A stretch of 64,000 nt of DNA from Streptomyces sp. PsTaAH-137 (GTDB lineage Bacteria > Actinomycetota > Actinomycetes > Streptomycetales > Streptomycetaceae), in assembly GCF_003259365.1 (NCBI RefSeq), contig NZ_QLLY01000006.1, forward strand, positions 64,851-128,850, read 5' to 3'. Shown here one piece after another: positions 48,614-59,582 of this stretch (position 1 is the first letter of the stretch; each line of letters begins with the position of its first letter). Both the position numbers and the translations under genes were made by a program. The notes below the pieces were generated by a model, which saw only the letters and a list, made by a program, of their open reading frames with translations, was not told the DNA's origin and made no database searches.

Positions 48614-50740
48614 ATGGCTACCACTTCACTTGACCTGGCCAAGGTGCGCAACATCGGCATCATGGCTCACATCGACGCGGGCAAGACGACGACGACCGAG
48701 CGGATCCTGTTCTACACCGGCGTCTCGTACAAGATCGGTGAGGTCCACGACGGCGCTGCCACGATGGACTGGATGGAGCAGGAGCAGGAGCGTGGCATCA
48801 CGATCACCTCTGCTGCCACCACCTGTCACTGGCCGCTCGAGAACGACGACTACACGATCAACATCATCGACACCCCCGGGCACGTCGACTTCACCGTTGA
48901 GGTGGAGCGCTCCCTGCGTGTGCTCGATGGTGCTGTGACGGTGTTCGACGGTGTCGCCGGCGTTGAGCCGCAGTCCGAGACGGTGTGGCGTCAGGCCGAC
49001 CGTTACGGCGTGCCGCGCATCTGCTTCGTGAACAAGCTGGACCGTACCGGTGCCGAGTTCCACCGCTGCGTCGACATGATCGTCGACCGCCTCGGTGCGA
49101 CCCCGCTGGTCATGCAGCTCCCGATCGGTGCCGAGGCCGACTTCCAGGGTGTCGTCGACCTCGTCACGATGAAGGCGTTCGTCTGGTCGGCCGAGGCCGC
49201 CAAGGGCGAGGCGTACGACATCGTCGACATCCCGGCCACGCACACCGAGGCTGCCGAGGAGTACCGCGGCAAGCTGCTCGAGGCCGTCGCCGAGAACGAC
49301 GAAGAGATGATGGAGCTGTTCCTGGAGGGCACCGAGCCCACCGTCGAGCAGCTGCACGCCGCCGTGCGTCGCATCACCATCGCCTCCGGCAAGGGCGGCG
49401 ACACCACCGTCACCCCCGTGTTCTGTGGCACCGCGTTCAAGAACAAGGGCGTTCAGCCCCTGCTCGACGCCGTCGTGCGCTACCTGCCGACCCCGCTCGA
49501 CGTCGAGGCCATCGAGGGCCACGACGTGAAGGACCCCGAGCTGGTCGTCAAGCGCAAGCCGTCGGACGACGAGCCGCTGGCCGCCCTCGCGTTCAAGATC
49601 ATGAGCGACCCGCACCTGGGCAAGCTCACCTTCGTCCGGGTTTACTCGGGCCGCCTGGAGTCCGGCACCGCGGTGCTGAACCCCGTCAAGGGCAAGAAGG
49701 AGCGCATCGGCAAGATCTACCGCATGCACGCGAACAAGCGTGAGGAGATCGAGTCGGTGGGCGCCGGCGACATCGTCGCCGTCATGGGTCTGAAGCAGAC
49801 CACCACGGGCGAGACGCTCTGTGACGACAAGCAGCAGGTGATCCTGGAGTCCATGGACTTCCCGGCGCCTGTCATCCAGGTCGCCATCGAGCCGAAGTCC
49901 AAGGGTGACCAGGAGAAGCTGGGTGTCGCCATCCAGCGTCTCTCGGAGGAGGACCCCTCCTTCCAGGTGCACTCGGACGAGGAGACCGGCCAGACCATCA
50001 TCGGTGGTATGGGTGAGCTCCACCTCGAGGTGCTCGTCGACCGCATGAAGCGCGAGTTCCGCGTCGAGGCGAACGTCGGCAAGCCGCAGGTCGCGTACCG
50101 CGAGACGATCCGCAAGGCCGTCGAGCGCGTGGACTACACCCACAAGAAGCAGACCGGTGGTACCGGTCAGTTCGCCAAGGTGCAGATCGCGATCGAGCCC
50201 ATCGAGGGCGGCGAGGCGTCGTACGAGTTCGTGAACAAGGTCACCGGTGGCCGTATCCCGCGGGAGTACATCCCGTCGGTGGACGCCGGTGCGCAGGAAG
50301 CCATGCAGTTCGGCATCCTCGCCGGTTACGAGATGACGGGCGTCCGCGTCACGCTTCTCGACGGTGCCTACCACGAGGTCGACTCCTCCGAGCTGGCCTT
50401 CAAGATCGCCGGTTCGCAGGCCTTCAAGGAGGCCGCGCGCAAGGCGTCCCCCGTGCTCCTTGAGCCGATGATGGCCGTCGAGGTCACCACGCCCGAGGAC
50501 TACATGGGCGATGTCATCGGCGACATCAACTCCCGCCGTGGCCAGATCCAGGCCATGGAGGAGCGCAGCGGCGCTCGCGTCGTGAAGGGCCTCGTGCCCC
50601 TCTCGGAGATGTTCGGCTACGTCGGAGACCTCCGCAGCAAGACGTCGGGTCGCGCGAGCTACTCGATGCAGTTCGACTCCTACGCCGAGGTTCCGCGGAA
50701 CGTCGCCGAGGAGATCATCGCGAAGGCCAAGGGCGAGTAA
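48614..50740 (+). CDS. fusA: Elongation factor G
   Basis: The protein has 708 aa. P-loop [12 protein letters not shown], switch DTPGHVDFT and NKLDRTGA make up the GTPase domain; [19 protein letters not shown] and the domain IV segment follow. EF-G moves tRNA and mRNA through the ribosome. The gene starts 39 bases after rpsG and is followed by 153 bases with a hairpin before tuf. Confidence 0.98.
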   Translation: MATTSLDLAKVRNIGIMAHIDAGKTTTTERILFYTGVSYKIGEVHDGAATMDWMEQEQERGITITSAATTCHWPLENDDYTINIIDTPGHVDFTVEVERSLRVLDGAVTVFDGVAGVEPQSETVWRQADRYGVPRICFVNKLDRTGAEFHRCVDMIVDRLGATPLVMQLPIGAEADFQGVVDLVTMKAFVWSAEAAKGEAYDIVDIPATHTEAAEEYRGKLLEAVAENDEEMMELFLEGTEPTVEQLHAAVRRITIASGKGGDTTVTPVFCGTAFKNKGVQPLLDAVVRYLPTPLDVEAIEGHDVKDPELVVKRKPSDDEPLAALAFKIMSDPHLGKLTFVRVYSGRLESGTAVLNPVKGKKERIGKIYRMHANKREEIESVGAGDIVAVMGLKQTTTGETLCDDKQQVILESMDFPAPVIQVAIEPKSKGDQEKLGVAIQRLSEEDPSFQVHSDEETGQTIIGGMGELHLEVLVDRMKREFRVEANVGKPQVAYRETIRKAVERVDYTHKKQTGGTGQFAKVQIAIEPIEGGEASYEFVNKVTGGRIPREYIPSVDAGAQEAMQFGILAGYEMTGVRVTLLDGAYHEVDSSELAFKIAGSQAFKEAARKASPVLLEPMMAVEVTTPEDYMGDVIGDINSRRGQIQAMEERSGARVVKGLVPLSEMFGYVGDLRSKTSGRASYSMQFDSYAEVPRNVAEEIIAKAKGE

Positions 50741-50778
50741 CTCACTCGAGTTCACGCTTTAGGCTTGACTCCGGAGCC

Positions 50779-50820
50779 CGACCGGGCATTCAGGGGCGTA
50801 TGTCCCTGAATGCCCTCGGG
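50779..50820 (+). other. Hairpin in the fusA-tuf spacer
   Basis: GGGCATTCAGGG (50784-50795) pairs with CCCTGAATGCCC (50804-50815); an outer CCCGA/TCGGG pair lengthens the structure. A tuf1-specific promoter in this spacer is known in other Streptomyces; the hairpin may control read-through from fusA. Confidence 0.6.
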
Positions 50821-50893
50821 CCCGGGCTTTCCAGCAAAGATCACCTGGCGCCGATGAAGCAAGGCGTACAGAACCACTCCACAGGAGGACCCA

Positions 50894-52087
<1,194 letters not shown>

Positions 52088-52139
52088 GCACTGCTTACCT
52101 GTTGGGCTTGATGCCCGGTAGCTCCAGCGAGCTCTGAAA

Positions 52140-52173
52140 GGGCCCGTACGACTTCGGTCGTACGGGCCCTTTT
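52140..52173 (+). terminator. Strong intrinsic terminator after tuf
   Basis: GGGCCCGTACGAC (52140-52152) pairs perfectly with GTCGTACGGGCCC (52157-52169) around TTCG, followed by TTTT. It closes the str operon. Confidence 0.93.
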
Positions 52174-52190
52174 GCATGCCGCGGCCTCGG

Positions 52191-52628
52191 TCAGGGCGTG
52201 CGTGCGGGCAGATCCAGTTCCGCCCAGACCGTCCTGCGCGGGCCCTGGCCCTCGGCGACTCCCCAGCGGTCGGCGAACGCCGTGACGAGGAGCGGGCCCC
52301 GGCCCGCCCCGGCCCCGGGCGGGGCGGGCCGGGGCACGGTCGGCGGGCGGAGGCCGGGGCAGGCGACCCCGATGCGCAGGGTTCCCGCGTCGAGGTGCAG
52401 GTCCACGCGGAAGTCGCGGCCCGGGAGGCCGGCGTGGCCGATCGCGTCGATGGCGAGTTCCGCGAGGACCTGGGCCCCGCGCTCGACCGTCGCAGGCGCC
52501 AGGTCCCAGGTGCGCAGTTGTTCCGTGCCGAGGAGACGGGCGAGGCGGGCTCCCCGCGGGGTGGGAGGCAGCTGGACGCCGAAGTGCAGGGCCGGACGGT
52601 GCGGTGGGGCGAGGAGGTCCTGGTTCAT
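52191..52628 (-). CDS. Anti-sigma-type histidine kinase-like ATP-binding protein, degenerate
   Basis: The protein has 145 aa of the HATPase_c_2 (SpoIIAB/RsbW-like) kind that is abundant in Streptomyces. The N-box reads [11 protein letters not shown], with Asp61 where the metal-binding Asn normally sits. The G1 position reads [10 protein letters not shown], lacking the usual DxG. The C-terminal TAFADRWGV...TVWAELDLP is standard. ATP binding or kinase activity is therefore doubtful, and a protein-binding role is possible. It converges with the tuf terminator and has no partner gene nearby. Confidence 0.75.
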   Translation of the reverse strand: MNQDLLAPPHRPALHFGVQLPPTPRGARLARLLGTEQLRTWDLAPATVERGAQVLAELAIDAIGHAGLPGRDFRVDLHLDAGTLRIGVACPGLRPPTVPRPAPPGAGAGRGPLLVTAFADRWGVAEGQGPRRTVWAELDLPARTP

Positions 52629-52722
52629 GTCACCCAGCCTGTGCGTCCACGCTTGTCACGAAAGGGGACACACCGGGCTCAATGAGTGACGCTCCGTGCT
52701 GCCCGGCGAGAGGGGCCGGAAC

Positions 52723-54747
52723 TCAGGCCCTCGCCTGCGTCGGCCGCCACAGCCACGGGCGGGCGTCGGGGGAGAGGCCCACGGCCGTCGGGCCGTGCCG
52801 GTCGACCACCAGGGAGGGTCCGTCCAGGGTGACGGGGTCGGTGGCCGGGCGGATGACGCGGCCGTTCTCCAGGAGCTGCACGCGGCCGTCGGTGCCGAGC
52901 CCGAGCAGGTGGTCGCCCGCGGCCGACACCGGGCCGTACCCGGGGAAGTCCACGGCCGGGCCGTTCGGGCTCAGCAGGCGGGGAGAGGCGGGCGGCCGGT
53001 AGTAGAGGCGGCCGTTCGCCGCGGCGATCGGGTCGGCGGGGACGGGCAGGCCCGCGAGCGGGGCGGGACCGTCCGGCGTCCAGTGATGGACCGTGTCGCG
53101 GCCCGGGGCGTACACGTGCACCTGCCGGTCGGCGCCGACGACCGCGGTGAGGCCGTCCTGGACCTGGCCGCCGCCGAGGTCCCGCCACGGCGACCAGCTG
53201 CCGTTCGTGTCCCGTACGCGGGTGCTCACGCCCTGCGCGGCATTGCGGACGAAGAGATGGACGCGGCCGTCGGGCGCGGTGACCGCCACCGGGACGCCGA
53301 TGCGGCGGCCGCGGTCGGCGTCGGCGCCCTCGGGGTTGCCGAGGCTCGTCCAGGAGCCGTACCGGCCGGGCCCGCGCTGTTCCAGGGCCACGATCTCGCG
53401 GGCGTCCGTCGCGCCCCGGCCGCCGATCGCCGCGAACCGCAGCCCGAGGACCAGATGGCGGCCGCCGGGCAGGGCGGCGCCGCCGAGGACCGGGGCGAGC
53501 GGGCCGCCGCCGAGATCGACGGGGCCGCCGAACTCCCCGTCGGCCCGCTCCTCGTACCGCACCGCCCGCAGCCCCAGCACGCCGTACGCGGTGAGGGTCC
53601 CGTCGCTCTTCGGGAAGAGGGTGAGGCGCGGCCCGGGATAGCGGTGGTGGGTGGCGCGGACCCAGCCCTTGCGGTTGGTCAGCGGGCGGTCGCCGCCCAC
53701 GTTGTAGTCGCCGCAGCCCGACGGGTTGCCGCAGCTCCAGTCGGGGCCCGCGCCGTAGGGGACGAGATGGGCGGCCTTCGGGGCGAGCACCTGCGGCGGG
53801 AGGTTCTTGGGCCAGTGGTGGTTGTAGTAGCCGCGGAAGGCGGTGACGGCGACGGCCGGCGGCCCGGACGTCGCGCCCTGCGTCCAGCGGATCAGCGCGG
53901 CCCAGGCGAAGCAGGCGACGGCGGTGTGGTCGGCGTGGTCGGAGTAGCCGGGCTGTTCGCTGTCGCGGATCTGGGTGGCCCGGTCGCTCGCCTGGAGGTC
54001 CGGATCCGGGTCGAGGGTGTGCACCAGGGTGGGCCGGTAGCGCTCGAAGAGCTCTACGAGGACGCCGGTCAGCGTGGCGTGGTCGTACGTCTGGACGGTG
54101 CGCAGCGGGGAGCCGTCCGGGACGAGCGTGTGCAGCAGGAGTCCCGGCTCGCGCCACAGCGCGGGGACGCCCATGTGGCCCGCCGGGGTGTGCATCGCGA
54201 GGTCGAGATGGACCAACTCGACGCGGCGGCCCCGGTGTTCGAGGGAGTTGACCTCCACCTGGACGCCGCTGCGCAGGCGCAGGGCGGTCACGTCCCAGCG
54301 GGTGAAGACGGGCAGCCCGAGCTGGGTCGCGTAGGACTGGCGCAGGCCCTGGTGGCGGGCGGCGGAGTAGGCGGCCTTGTTCGGGGCGGGCTGCCGGTCG
54401 TCGGGCGTCTTGTTGCGTCCGTCGGCCTCGCCCGCGGTGACGTACACGCAGACCAGCGGCGTACCGGTGCCGAAGGCGTGCTGGGCGTCCGGGTTCATGA
54501 AGTACAGGTCGTCGTCGGGGTGGGCCAGGACCTGGAGGAGAAGGGCGCGCTCGGCCTGGGCCGCGGGCAGGCCGGAGGCGGGGGAGGGGGCGGTGAGGTG
54601 CGGCGGGGGAGCGGAGACGTCGCGCGCACAGGCGGTGAGTCCGCCGGCGGTGGCGAGAGCGGCGCCACCGCCGAGGACGACGGACCGCCGGGACAAACTT
54701 CTCTCAAGGGGTTTTTCGGGCCTCGGTATCGCAGGTCGATTCCGCAT
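52723..54747 (-). CDS. Exported PIG-L (LmbE-like) deacetylase lipoprotein with C-terminal propeller-like region
   Basis: The protein has 674 aa. A twin-arginine start (LSRRSVVLGGG) and lipobox LTAC (Cys near residue 40) indicate Tat export and lipid anchoring. Residues about 70-290 are the PIG-L deacetylase domain with the zinc motif LAHPDDDLYF and later YSDHADHTAV. From about 390 on, repeated blades (for example APDGRVHLFVRNAAQG, GADRQVHVYAPGRD, GTDGRVQLLENG) suggest a beta-propeller lectin-like region. It probably removes N-acetyl groups from surface glycans. The enzyme substrate is unknown. Confidence 0.82.
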   Translation of the reverse strand: MRNRPAIPRPEKPLERSLSRRSVVLGGGAALATAGGLTACARDVSAPPPHLTAPSPASGLPAAQAERALLLQVLAHPDDDLYFMNPDAQHAFGTGTPLVCVYVTAGEADGRNKTPDDRQPAPNKAAYSAARHQGLRQSYATQLGLPVFTRWDVTALRLRSGVQVEVNSLEHRGRRVELVHLDLAMHTPAGHMGVPALWREPGLLLHTLVPDGSPLRTVQTYDHATLTGVLVELFERYRPTLVHTLDPDPDLQASDRATQIRDSEQPGYSDHADHTAVACFAWAALIRWTQGATSGPPAVAVTAFRGYYNHHWPKNLPPQVLAPKAAHLVPYGAGPDWSCGNPSGCGDYNVGGDRPLTNRKGWVRATHHRYPGPRLTLFPKSDGTLTAYGVLGLRAVRYEERADGEFGGPVDLGGGPLAPVLGGAALPGGRHLVLGLRFAAIGGRGATDAREIVALEQRGPGRYGSWTSLGNPEGADADRGRRIGVPVAVTAPDGRVHLFVRNAAQGVSTRVRDTNGSWSPWRDLGGGQVQDGLTAVVGADRQVHVYAPGRDTVHHWTPDGPAPLAGLPVPADPIAAANGRLYYRPPASPRLLSPNGPAVDFPGYGPVSAAGDHLLGLGTDGRVQLLENGRVIRPATDPVTLDGPSLVVDRHGPTAVGLSPDARPWLWRPTQARA

Positions 54748-54900
54748 GAGGGCGTGCTCCGTCCGCTGTCGAGGCAGCGGTCGGTGGTGCGCTCGCCTCT
54801 GTTCAGGTGTTCCGGTGGTTCACCTGGAGAGAGGGTCGCCGGGGTGCGCGGGTTCCATGCGCGTACATGTTCCGTTCACCCTCACGGGGGCGCGAGAACG

Positions 54901-54943
54901 GACGGTGCCCCCGTCCTCGGCGTACGAGGACGGGGGCACCGTC
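54901..54943 (-). terminator. Strong terminator after the MFS gene
   Basis: GACGGTGCCCCCGTCCTCG (54901-54919) pairs perfectly with its complement at 54925-54943, giving a 19-bp stem with a five-base loop. It lies 18 bases beyond the exporter stop on the minus strand. The remaining spacer to 54747 probably holds the PIG-L gene promoter. Confidence 0.85.
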
Positions 54944-54961
54944 AGGAGATCCGGCAGGTCG

Positions 54962-56461
54962 TCAGTGCCGGGCCGCCTGGGGCTTGGCGTCGACCAGGAC
55001 GGCCGCGCAGATGCCCGCGAGGAGCATGGCGCCCACCGCGTACCAGATCGCGTGGGTGTAGCCGTGGACGATGCCCGCGGCGACGACCTGGTCCTTCTTC
55101 GACGGGTCGGTCATGTGGGTCGCGATGTACGAGCCCGTGGCCGAGGTCGCGATGGTGTTCAGCAGGGCCGTGCCCAGCGAACCGCCCACCTGCTGCGAGG
55201 TGTTGACCATCGCGGAGGTGACACCGGCGTCCTGCGGGCGGATGCCGCTCGTCGCCGTGGAGAAGACCGGCATGAAGGTGAGGCCCATGCCGAGGCCGAG
55301 GATCAGCTCGGCGGGCAGGACGTGGGTGGCGTACGAGGAGTCGACGCCGAGCTGGGTGAGGATCAGCAGGCCGCCGGCGGCCAGCACCATGCCCGGGACC
55401 ATCAGGGCGCGGGCGGGGACCTTCGGCAGCAGGCGGGCCGAGATCTGCGTCGAGCCGATGATGATCGCGACCGACATCGGCAGGAAGGCCAGACCGGTGC
55501 GGACCGGCGAGTAGCCGAGGATGCCCTGAAGGTAGTAGGTCATGAACAGGAACAGACCGAACATGCCGATCGTGGCCAGGCCCATGGTCAGGAAGCAGCC
55601 GGCCCGGTTGCGGTCCTTCAGGATGCGCAGGGGCAGCAGCGGCGACTTGGCGCGGCTCTGCCAGAGGACGAACGCCACGAGCAGCACCGCGCCGCCGATC
55701 AGCAGCGAGACGACCATCGAGTCGCCCCAGCCGCGCGGCTCGGCCTCCGAGAAGCCGTAGACGATCGCGACGAGGCCGCCGCAGCCCAGGATCACGCCGG
55801 GCACGTCGAGCTTGATGTCCTTGTGGCCCGCGCGGTCGTGGAGCAGCATCACGGCGCCGATGACGGCGACGATCGCGATCGGGATGTTGACGTACAGGCA
55901 CCAGCGCCAGTTCAGGTACGAGGTGAGGATGCCGCCGAGCAGCAGGCCGACGGCGCCGCCCGCGCCCGCGAGCGCGCCGTAGATGCCGAACGCCTTGCCG
56001 CGCTCGCGCGGGTCGGTGAACGTCGTGGTCATCAGCGACAGCGCCGACGGGGCGAGGATCGCGCCGAAGACGCCCTGGAGGGCACGCGCGCCGAACAGCA
56101 TGCCGGGGCTCTGCGCGGCGCCGCCGATCGCGGAGGCGAGCGCGAAGCCGATCAGGCCGATGATGAAGGTGCGCTTGCGGCCGACGAGGTCGGCGACCCG
56201 GCCGCCGAGCAGCAGCAGGCCGCCGAACGCCAGGGTGTAGGCCGTGATGACCCACTGGCGGTTGCCGTCGGACATGCCGAGGGCCGTCTGGGCGGACGGC
56301 AGCGCGATGTTCACGATGGTCGCGTCGAGGACCACCATCAGCTGGGCCAGGGCGATGACGACCAGGCCCCACCAGCGGCGGGGGTCGGGCGCATCGGCCG
56401 CCGGTGCGGCGGGGGAGGCCGGCGCCGTCCGGTTGGCGCCGACGGATATGGAGTCGCTCAT
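54962..56461 (-). CDS. MFS exporter, DHA2 (EmrB/QacA) family
   Basis: The protein has 499 aa from the ATG at 56461 (AGGAAG 11 bases upstream); an in-frame start at 56560 would extend into the operator region. It has the DHA2 helix-1 motif VVLDATIVNIALPSAQ, motif A GRVADLVGRKRTFIIG and the antiporter segment GGILTSYLNWRWCLYVNIPI, with 14 helices. It is divergent from a MarR-family gene across 139 bp with inverted repeats, the usual arrangement for a substrate-inducible exporter. Confidence 0.92.
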   Translation of the reverse strand: MSDSISVGANRTAPASPAAPAADAPDPRRWWGLVVIALAQLMVVLDATIVNIALPSAQTALGMSDGNRQWVITAYTLAFGGLLLLGGRVADLVGRKRTFIIGLIGFALASAIGGAAQSPGMLFGARALQGVFGAILAPSALSLMTTTFTDPRERGKAFGIYGALAGAGGAVGLLLGGILTSYLNWRWCLYVNIPIAIVAVIGAVMLLHDRAGHKDIKLDVPGVILGCGGLVAIVYGFSEAEPRGWGDSMVVSLLIGGAVLLVAFVLWQSRAKSPLLPLRILKDRNRAGCFLTMGLATIGMFGLFLFMTYYLQGILGYSPVRTGLAFLPMSVAIIIGSTQISARLLPKVPARALMVPGMVLAAGGLLILTQLGVDSSYATHVLPAELILGLGMGLTFMPVFSTATSGIRPQDAGVTSAMVNTSQQVGGSLGTALLNTIATSATGSYIATHMTDPSKKDQVVAAGIVHGYTHAIWYAVGAMLLAGICAAVLVDAKPQAARH

Positions 56462-56563
56462 GGGCGAGGTGTCGCTTCCTGTGGGTCGCGTGAAGGAGGT
56501 GGGCGCGCGCCGCGCGAAGAAGGGGCGCGGCGGCCGGGGCTCTGCACAGAGCCTGATCATCAG

Positions 56564-56593
56564 TATCGCTGACTATCAGAATCAGGATACGCT
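56564..56593. promoter_or_regulatory. Dyad and -10 region between MFS and MarR genes
   Basis: GTATC (56563-56567) and GATAC (56586-56590) bound a segment containing CTGACTATCAG and other partial repeats. TACGCT (56588-56593) is a good -10 box placed so that transcription would begin at or next to the MarR ATG at 56601. This is the likely MarR binding region. Confidence 0.5.
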
Positions 56594-56600
56594 ATGCGGC

Positions 56601-57053
56601 ATGACGGACGATCCCTTTTTCGCGGCGCCCCTCACGCACCGCCTCGGGTACCTCGTCAAGCACGCTTTTCACCAATTGTCCGGGATGCTCGCCGAGGCGC
56701 TGGAGCCGTACGGCGTGAATCCGCGCGAGGTGGGCGTGCTGTCGGTCATCGCGGCGGACGGCGAGGAGCGCTCGCAGCACGAACTGGCCCAGCTGGTCGG
56801 GGTGGACCGCACGACGATGGTCGCGCTCATCGACGCCCTGGAGGGCAAGGGGCTGGTGGAGCGCCGCCGCAGCGCGGTGGACCGCCGGCGCAACGTCGTG
56901 GCGCTCACGCCCGCGGGCGTCGCCTGCCAGCGTGACGCGGACCGGGCGCGGATCGAGGCGGAGCGGGCCTATCTGGCGCCGCTGGACGAGCAGTCGGCCG
57001 CGGCGCTGACCGAGACGCTGCGCACGCTGTACCTGGCGCACGCGGGTAGATAG
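56601..57053 (+). CDS. MarR-family transcriptional regulator
   Basis: The protein has 150 aa. THRLGYLVKHAFHQLSGMLA starts the dimer helices; RSQHELAQLVGVDRTTMVAL and DALEGKGLVERRRSAVDRRR are the winged helix, with the recognition helix and the typical DxRxR wing. It should repress the divergent exporter gene and respond to an aromatic or antibiotic ligand. The promoter position suggests a leaderless or nearly leaderless mRNA. Confidence 0.93.
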   Translation: MTDDPFFAAPLTHRLGYLVKHAFHQLSGMLAEALEPYGVNPREVGVLSVIAADGEERSQHELAQLVGVDRTTMVALIDALEGKGLVERRRSAVDRRRNVVALTPAGVACQRDADRARIEAERAYLAPLDEQSAAALTETLRTLYLAHAGR

Positions 57054-57493
57054 CGGCCCTGCGCGCGGGAGCCGTCGCCGCGGGTTTGACCTTCGTCACT
57101 CTCGGGGTAGTCTCTACGGCCCGATTGGCCCCGGACATGCCCCGTATGGCAGACTAGCGGGGTTGCTCGGTTGAGTGCCGATGCTGTGCGCCTCCCGTCG
57201 GGAGGACCGGAAGCGAGTCCCACAGTACTCGTCGCCCTATCTGTCGCTTGCGGCAGCACTGGGGCGGACGTACGGGAATCTTTCGGGAAGCTCAGCGCGG
57301 AACTCCAACCAGGCACCTGGTGGGTTTCTTCCCCCAGCCTTGCGGCCTCGGGCCGCGGTTCCTGTAGCAGGGAAATCCATACGGATATTTCTGTCAGCAA
57401 GACCGCGACACGCCCGACCGCGTGGGTCGGAGGAAGTGTGAAACAGGGCCCCCAGGAGCCAGAGCGTTCGAGAGACAGGACTACTAAGTAGCC
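57054..57493 (+). promoter_or_regulatory. S10 operon promoter and long leader
   Basis: TTGACC (57086-57091) and TAGTCT (57108-57113), 16 bp apart, give a leader of about 370 nt. It contains CCTCCC-GTC-GGGAGG (57191-57205) and CCGACC-GCGTG-GGTCGG (57414-57430), the latter in a 25-base stretch that matches the rpsL leader with one difference. Just before the start codon is CTACTAAGTAG, a small dyad, and no strong ribosome site. No coding region is supported. Confidence 0.7.
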
Positions 57494-57802
57494 ATGGCGG
57501 GACAGAAGATCCGCATCCGGCTCAAGGCCTACGACCACGAGGTCATCGACTCCTCGGCGAAGAAGATCGTCGAGACGGTGACCCGCACTGGTGCGTCGGT
57601 CGCGGGCCCGGTGCCGCTGCCTACCGAGAAGAACGTGTACTGCGTCATCAAGTCGCCGCACAAGTACAAGGACTCGCGCGAGCACTTCGAGATGCGCACG
57701 CACAAGCGCCTGATCGACATTCTCGACCCCACCCCCAAGACCGTTGACTCTCTGATGCGACTCGACCTCCCGGCCGGTGTCGACATCGAGATCAAGCTCT
57801 AA
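57494..57802 (+). CDS. rpsJ: 30S ribosomal protein S10
   Basis: The protein has 102 aa, with [40 protein letters not shown] and [17 protein letters not shown]10 is a 30S head protein and also the NusE antitermination factor. The ATG at 57494 is preceded by ACTACTAAGTAGCC, which lacks a clear Shine-Dalgarno at normal spacing; AGGA lies about 14 bases upstream. It heads the S10 operon. Confidence 0.98.
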   Translation: MAGQKIRIRLKAYDHEVIDSSAKKIVETVTRTGASVAGPVPLPTEKNVYCVIKSPHKYKDSREHFEMRTHKRLIDILDPTPKTVDSLMRLDLPAGVDIEIKL

Positions 57803-57818
57803 GGGCCGGTGATCGATA

Positions 57819-58463
57819 ATGGCTAAGCAGATCAAGGGCATCCTGGGCGAGAAGCTCGGCATGACGCAGGTGTGGGACGAGAACAACCGTGTTGTTCCGG
57901 TCACCGTCGTCAAGGCCGGCCCCAACGTCGTGACCCAGGTCCGCACGAACGATGTCGACGGCTACGAGTCCGTCCAGATCGCGTTCGGCGAGATCGACCC
58001 GCGCAAGGTGAACAAGCCCCTCAAGGGCCACTTCGCCAAGGCCGACGTCACCCCCCGTCGTCACCTCGTCGAGATCCGTACCTCGGACGCTTCCGAGTAC
58101 ACCCTCGGCCAGGAGATCACCGCTGAGACCTTCGAGTCCGGCATCAAGGTGGACGTGACCGGCAAGAGCAAGGGCAAGGGCTTCGCCGGTGTCATGAAGC
58201 GTCACAACTTCGCCGGTGGCAAGGCATCGCACGGTGCCCACCGCGTGCACCGCAAGCCGGGCTCGATCGGTGGCTGCGCCACCCCCGGCCGTGTGTTCAA
58301 GGGCCTCCGCATGGCGGGCCGTATGGGCAACGAGCGGGTCACCACCCAGAACCTGACCGTCCACGCCGTTGACGCGGAGAAGGGTCTGCTGCTCATCAAG
58401 GGCGCGGTTCCCGGTCCGAACGGCGGCCTCGTCCTGGTCCGCACCGCGGCCAAGGGGGCCTGA
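57819..58463 (+). CDS. rplC: 50S ribosomal protein L3
   Basis: The protein has 214 aa. [20 protein letters not shown] and [21 protein letters not shown], the tip that reaches the peptidyl transferase centre, are intact. L3 is an early assembly protein of the 50S subunit. The gene follows rpsJ by 16 bases. Confidence 0.98.
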   Translation: MAKQIKGILGEKLGMTQVWDENNRVVPVTVVKAGPNVVTQVRTNDVDGYESVQIAFGEIDPRKVNKPLKGHFAKADVTPRRHLVEIRTSDASEYTLGQEITAETFESGIKVDVTGKSKGKGFAGVMKRHNFAGGKASHGAHRVHRKPGSIGGCATPGRVFKGLRMAGRMGNERVTTQNLTVHAVDAEKGLLLIKGAVPGPNGGLVLVRTAAKGA

Positions 58464-58471
58464 GGTAACCG

Positions 58472-59125
58472 ATGAGCACTGTTGACATCCTTTCGCCGGC
58501 AGGCGACAAGACCGGGACGGTCGAGCTCCCCGCGGAGATCTTCGCCGTCGAGAAGATCAGCGTTCCGCTGCTTCACCAGGTCGTAGTCGCGCAGCTGGCC
58601 GCTGCCCGCCAGGGCACGCACAAGACCAAGACCCGTGGCGAAGTCCGTGGTGGTGGCAAGAAGCCTTACCGCCAGAAGGGCACCGGCCGCGCCCGTCAGG
58701 GCTCGACCCGCGCGCCGCAGTTCGCCGGTGGTGGCGTCGTGCACGGTCCCGTGCCGCGTGACTACTCGCAGCGGACCCCGAAGAAGATGAAGGCTGCCGC
58801 GCTGCGTCACGCCCTCACCGACCGGGCCCGCAACGCTCGCATCCACGTCGTCTCCGGCGTGGTCGAGGGCGAGGTCTCCACGAAGGCCGCCAAGACGCTG
58901 TTCGGCAAGATCTCGGAGCGCAAGAACCTGCTCCTGGTCGTCGACCGCGCCGACGAGGCCGCGTGGCTCTCCGCCCGCAACCTGCCCCAGGTCCACATCC
59001 TGGAGCCGGGCCAGCTGAACACGTACGACGTTCTCGTCTCGGACGACGTGGTCTTCACCCAGGCCGCTTTCGAGTCCTTCGTGTCTGGCCCCAAGGCCGC
59101 TGACACCGAAGGGAGCGAGGCCTGA
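58472..59125 (+). CDS. rplD: 50S ribosomal protein L4
   Basis: The protein has 217 aa. [20 protein letters not shown] is the long loop that lines the exit tunnel and affects macrolides; it appears unaltered. In many bacteria L4 also regulates the S10 operon, which may be relevant to the long leader before rpsJ. Its stop overlaps the rplW ATG by one base. Confidence 0.98.
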   Translation: MSTVDILSPAGDKTGTVELPAEIFAVEKISVPLLHQVVVAQLAAARQGTHKTKTRGEVRGGGKKPYRQKGTGRARQGSTRAPQFAGGGVVHGPVPRDYSQRTPKKMKAAALRHALTDRARNARIHVVSGVVEGEVSTKAAKTLFGKISERKNLLLVVDRADEAAWLSARNLPQVHILEPGQLNTYDVLVSDDVVFTQAAFESFVSGPKAADTEGSEA

Positions 59126-59544
59126 TGGCTACGCGTCACCCGAGCATCGCCTCGAAGGCCGCCAAGGCCGCCAAGGCCGCGCGCGTCGCCAAGGCGAAGC
59201 GCATCGCCACCGAGGGCAAGATCGCTGTCGAGCCCACGCCGCTGAGCAAGTCCTTCTCGGACCCGCGCGACGTTCTCGTCAAGCCGGTCGTCTCCGAGAA
59301 GTCGTACGCGCTTCTCGACGAGGGCAAGTACACGTTCATCGTGGCCCCCGGCGCCAACAAGACCCAGATCAAGCAGGCCGTCGAGGCGGTCTTCTCGGTC
59401 AAGGTCACCGGCGTCAACACGATCAACCGTCAGGGCAAGCGCAAGCGCACGCGCACCGGGTTCGGCAAGCGTGCCGACACCAAGCGCGCGATCGTGACCC
59501 TTGCTGAGGGCGACCGTATCGACATCTTCGGCCAGGCCTCCTAA
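59125..59544 (+). CDS. rplW: 50S ribosomal protein L23
   Basis: The protein has 139 aa, longer than the common 95-100 because of a 45-residue Ala/Lys-rich N-terminal extension ([16 protein letters not shown]). The core [20 protein letters not shown] and [20 protein letters not shown] end ([14 protein letters not shown]) are normal. L23 sits at the tunnel exit and docks trigger factor and SRP. The extension is shared by other Streptomyces as I recall. Confidence 0.96.
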   Translation: MATRHPSIASKAAKAAKAARVAKAKRIATEGKIAVEPTPLSKSFSDPRDVLVKPVVSEKSYALLDEGKYTFIVAPGANKTQIKQAVEAVFSVKVTGVNTINRQGKRKRTRTGFGKRADTKRAIVTLAEGDRIDIFGQAS

Positions 59545-59582
59545 CGGAGCGCCCGGTCCGAATATCGGACGAGGACTGAGAA

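Noticed and set aside
57171..57491. A possible small protein (about 100 codons) in the rpsJ leader
   Set aside because: Its codon pattern does not follow the strong third-position GC bias of neighbours, it overlaps leader hairpins, and has no recognisable family.
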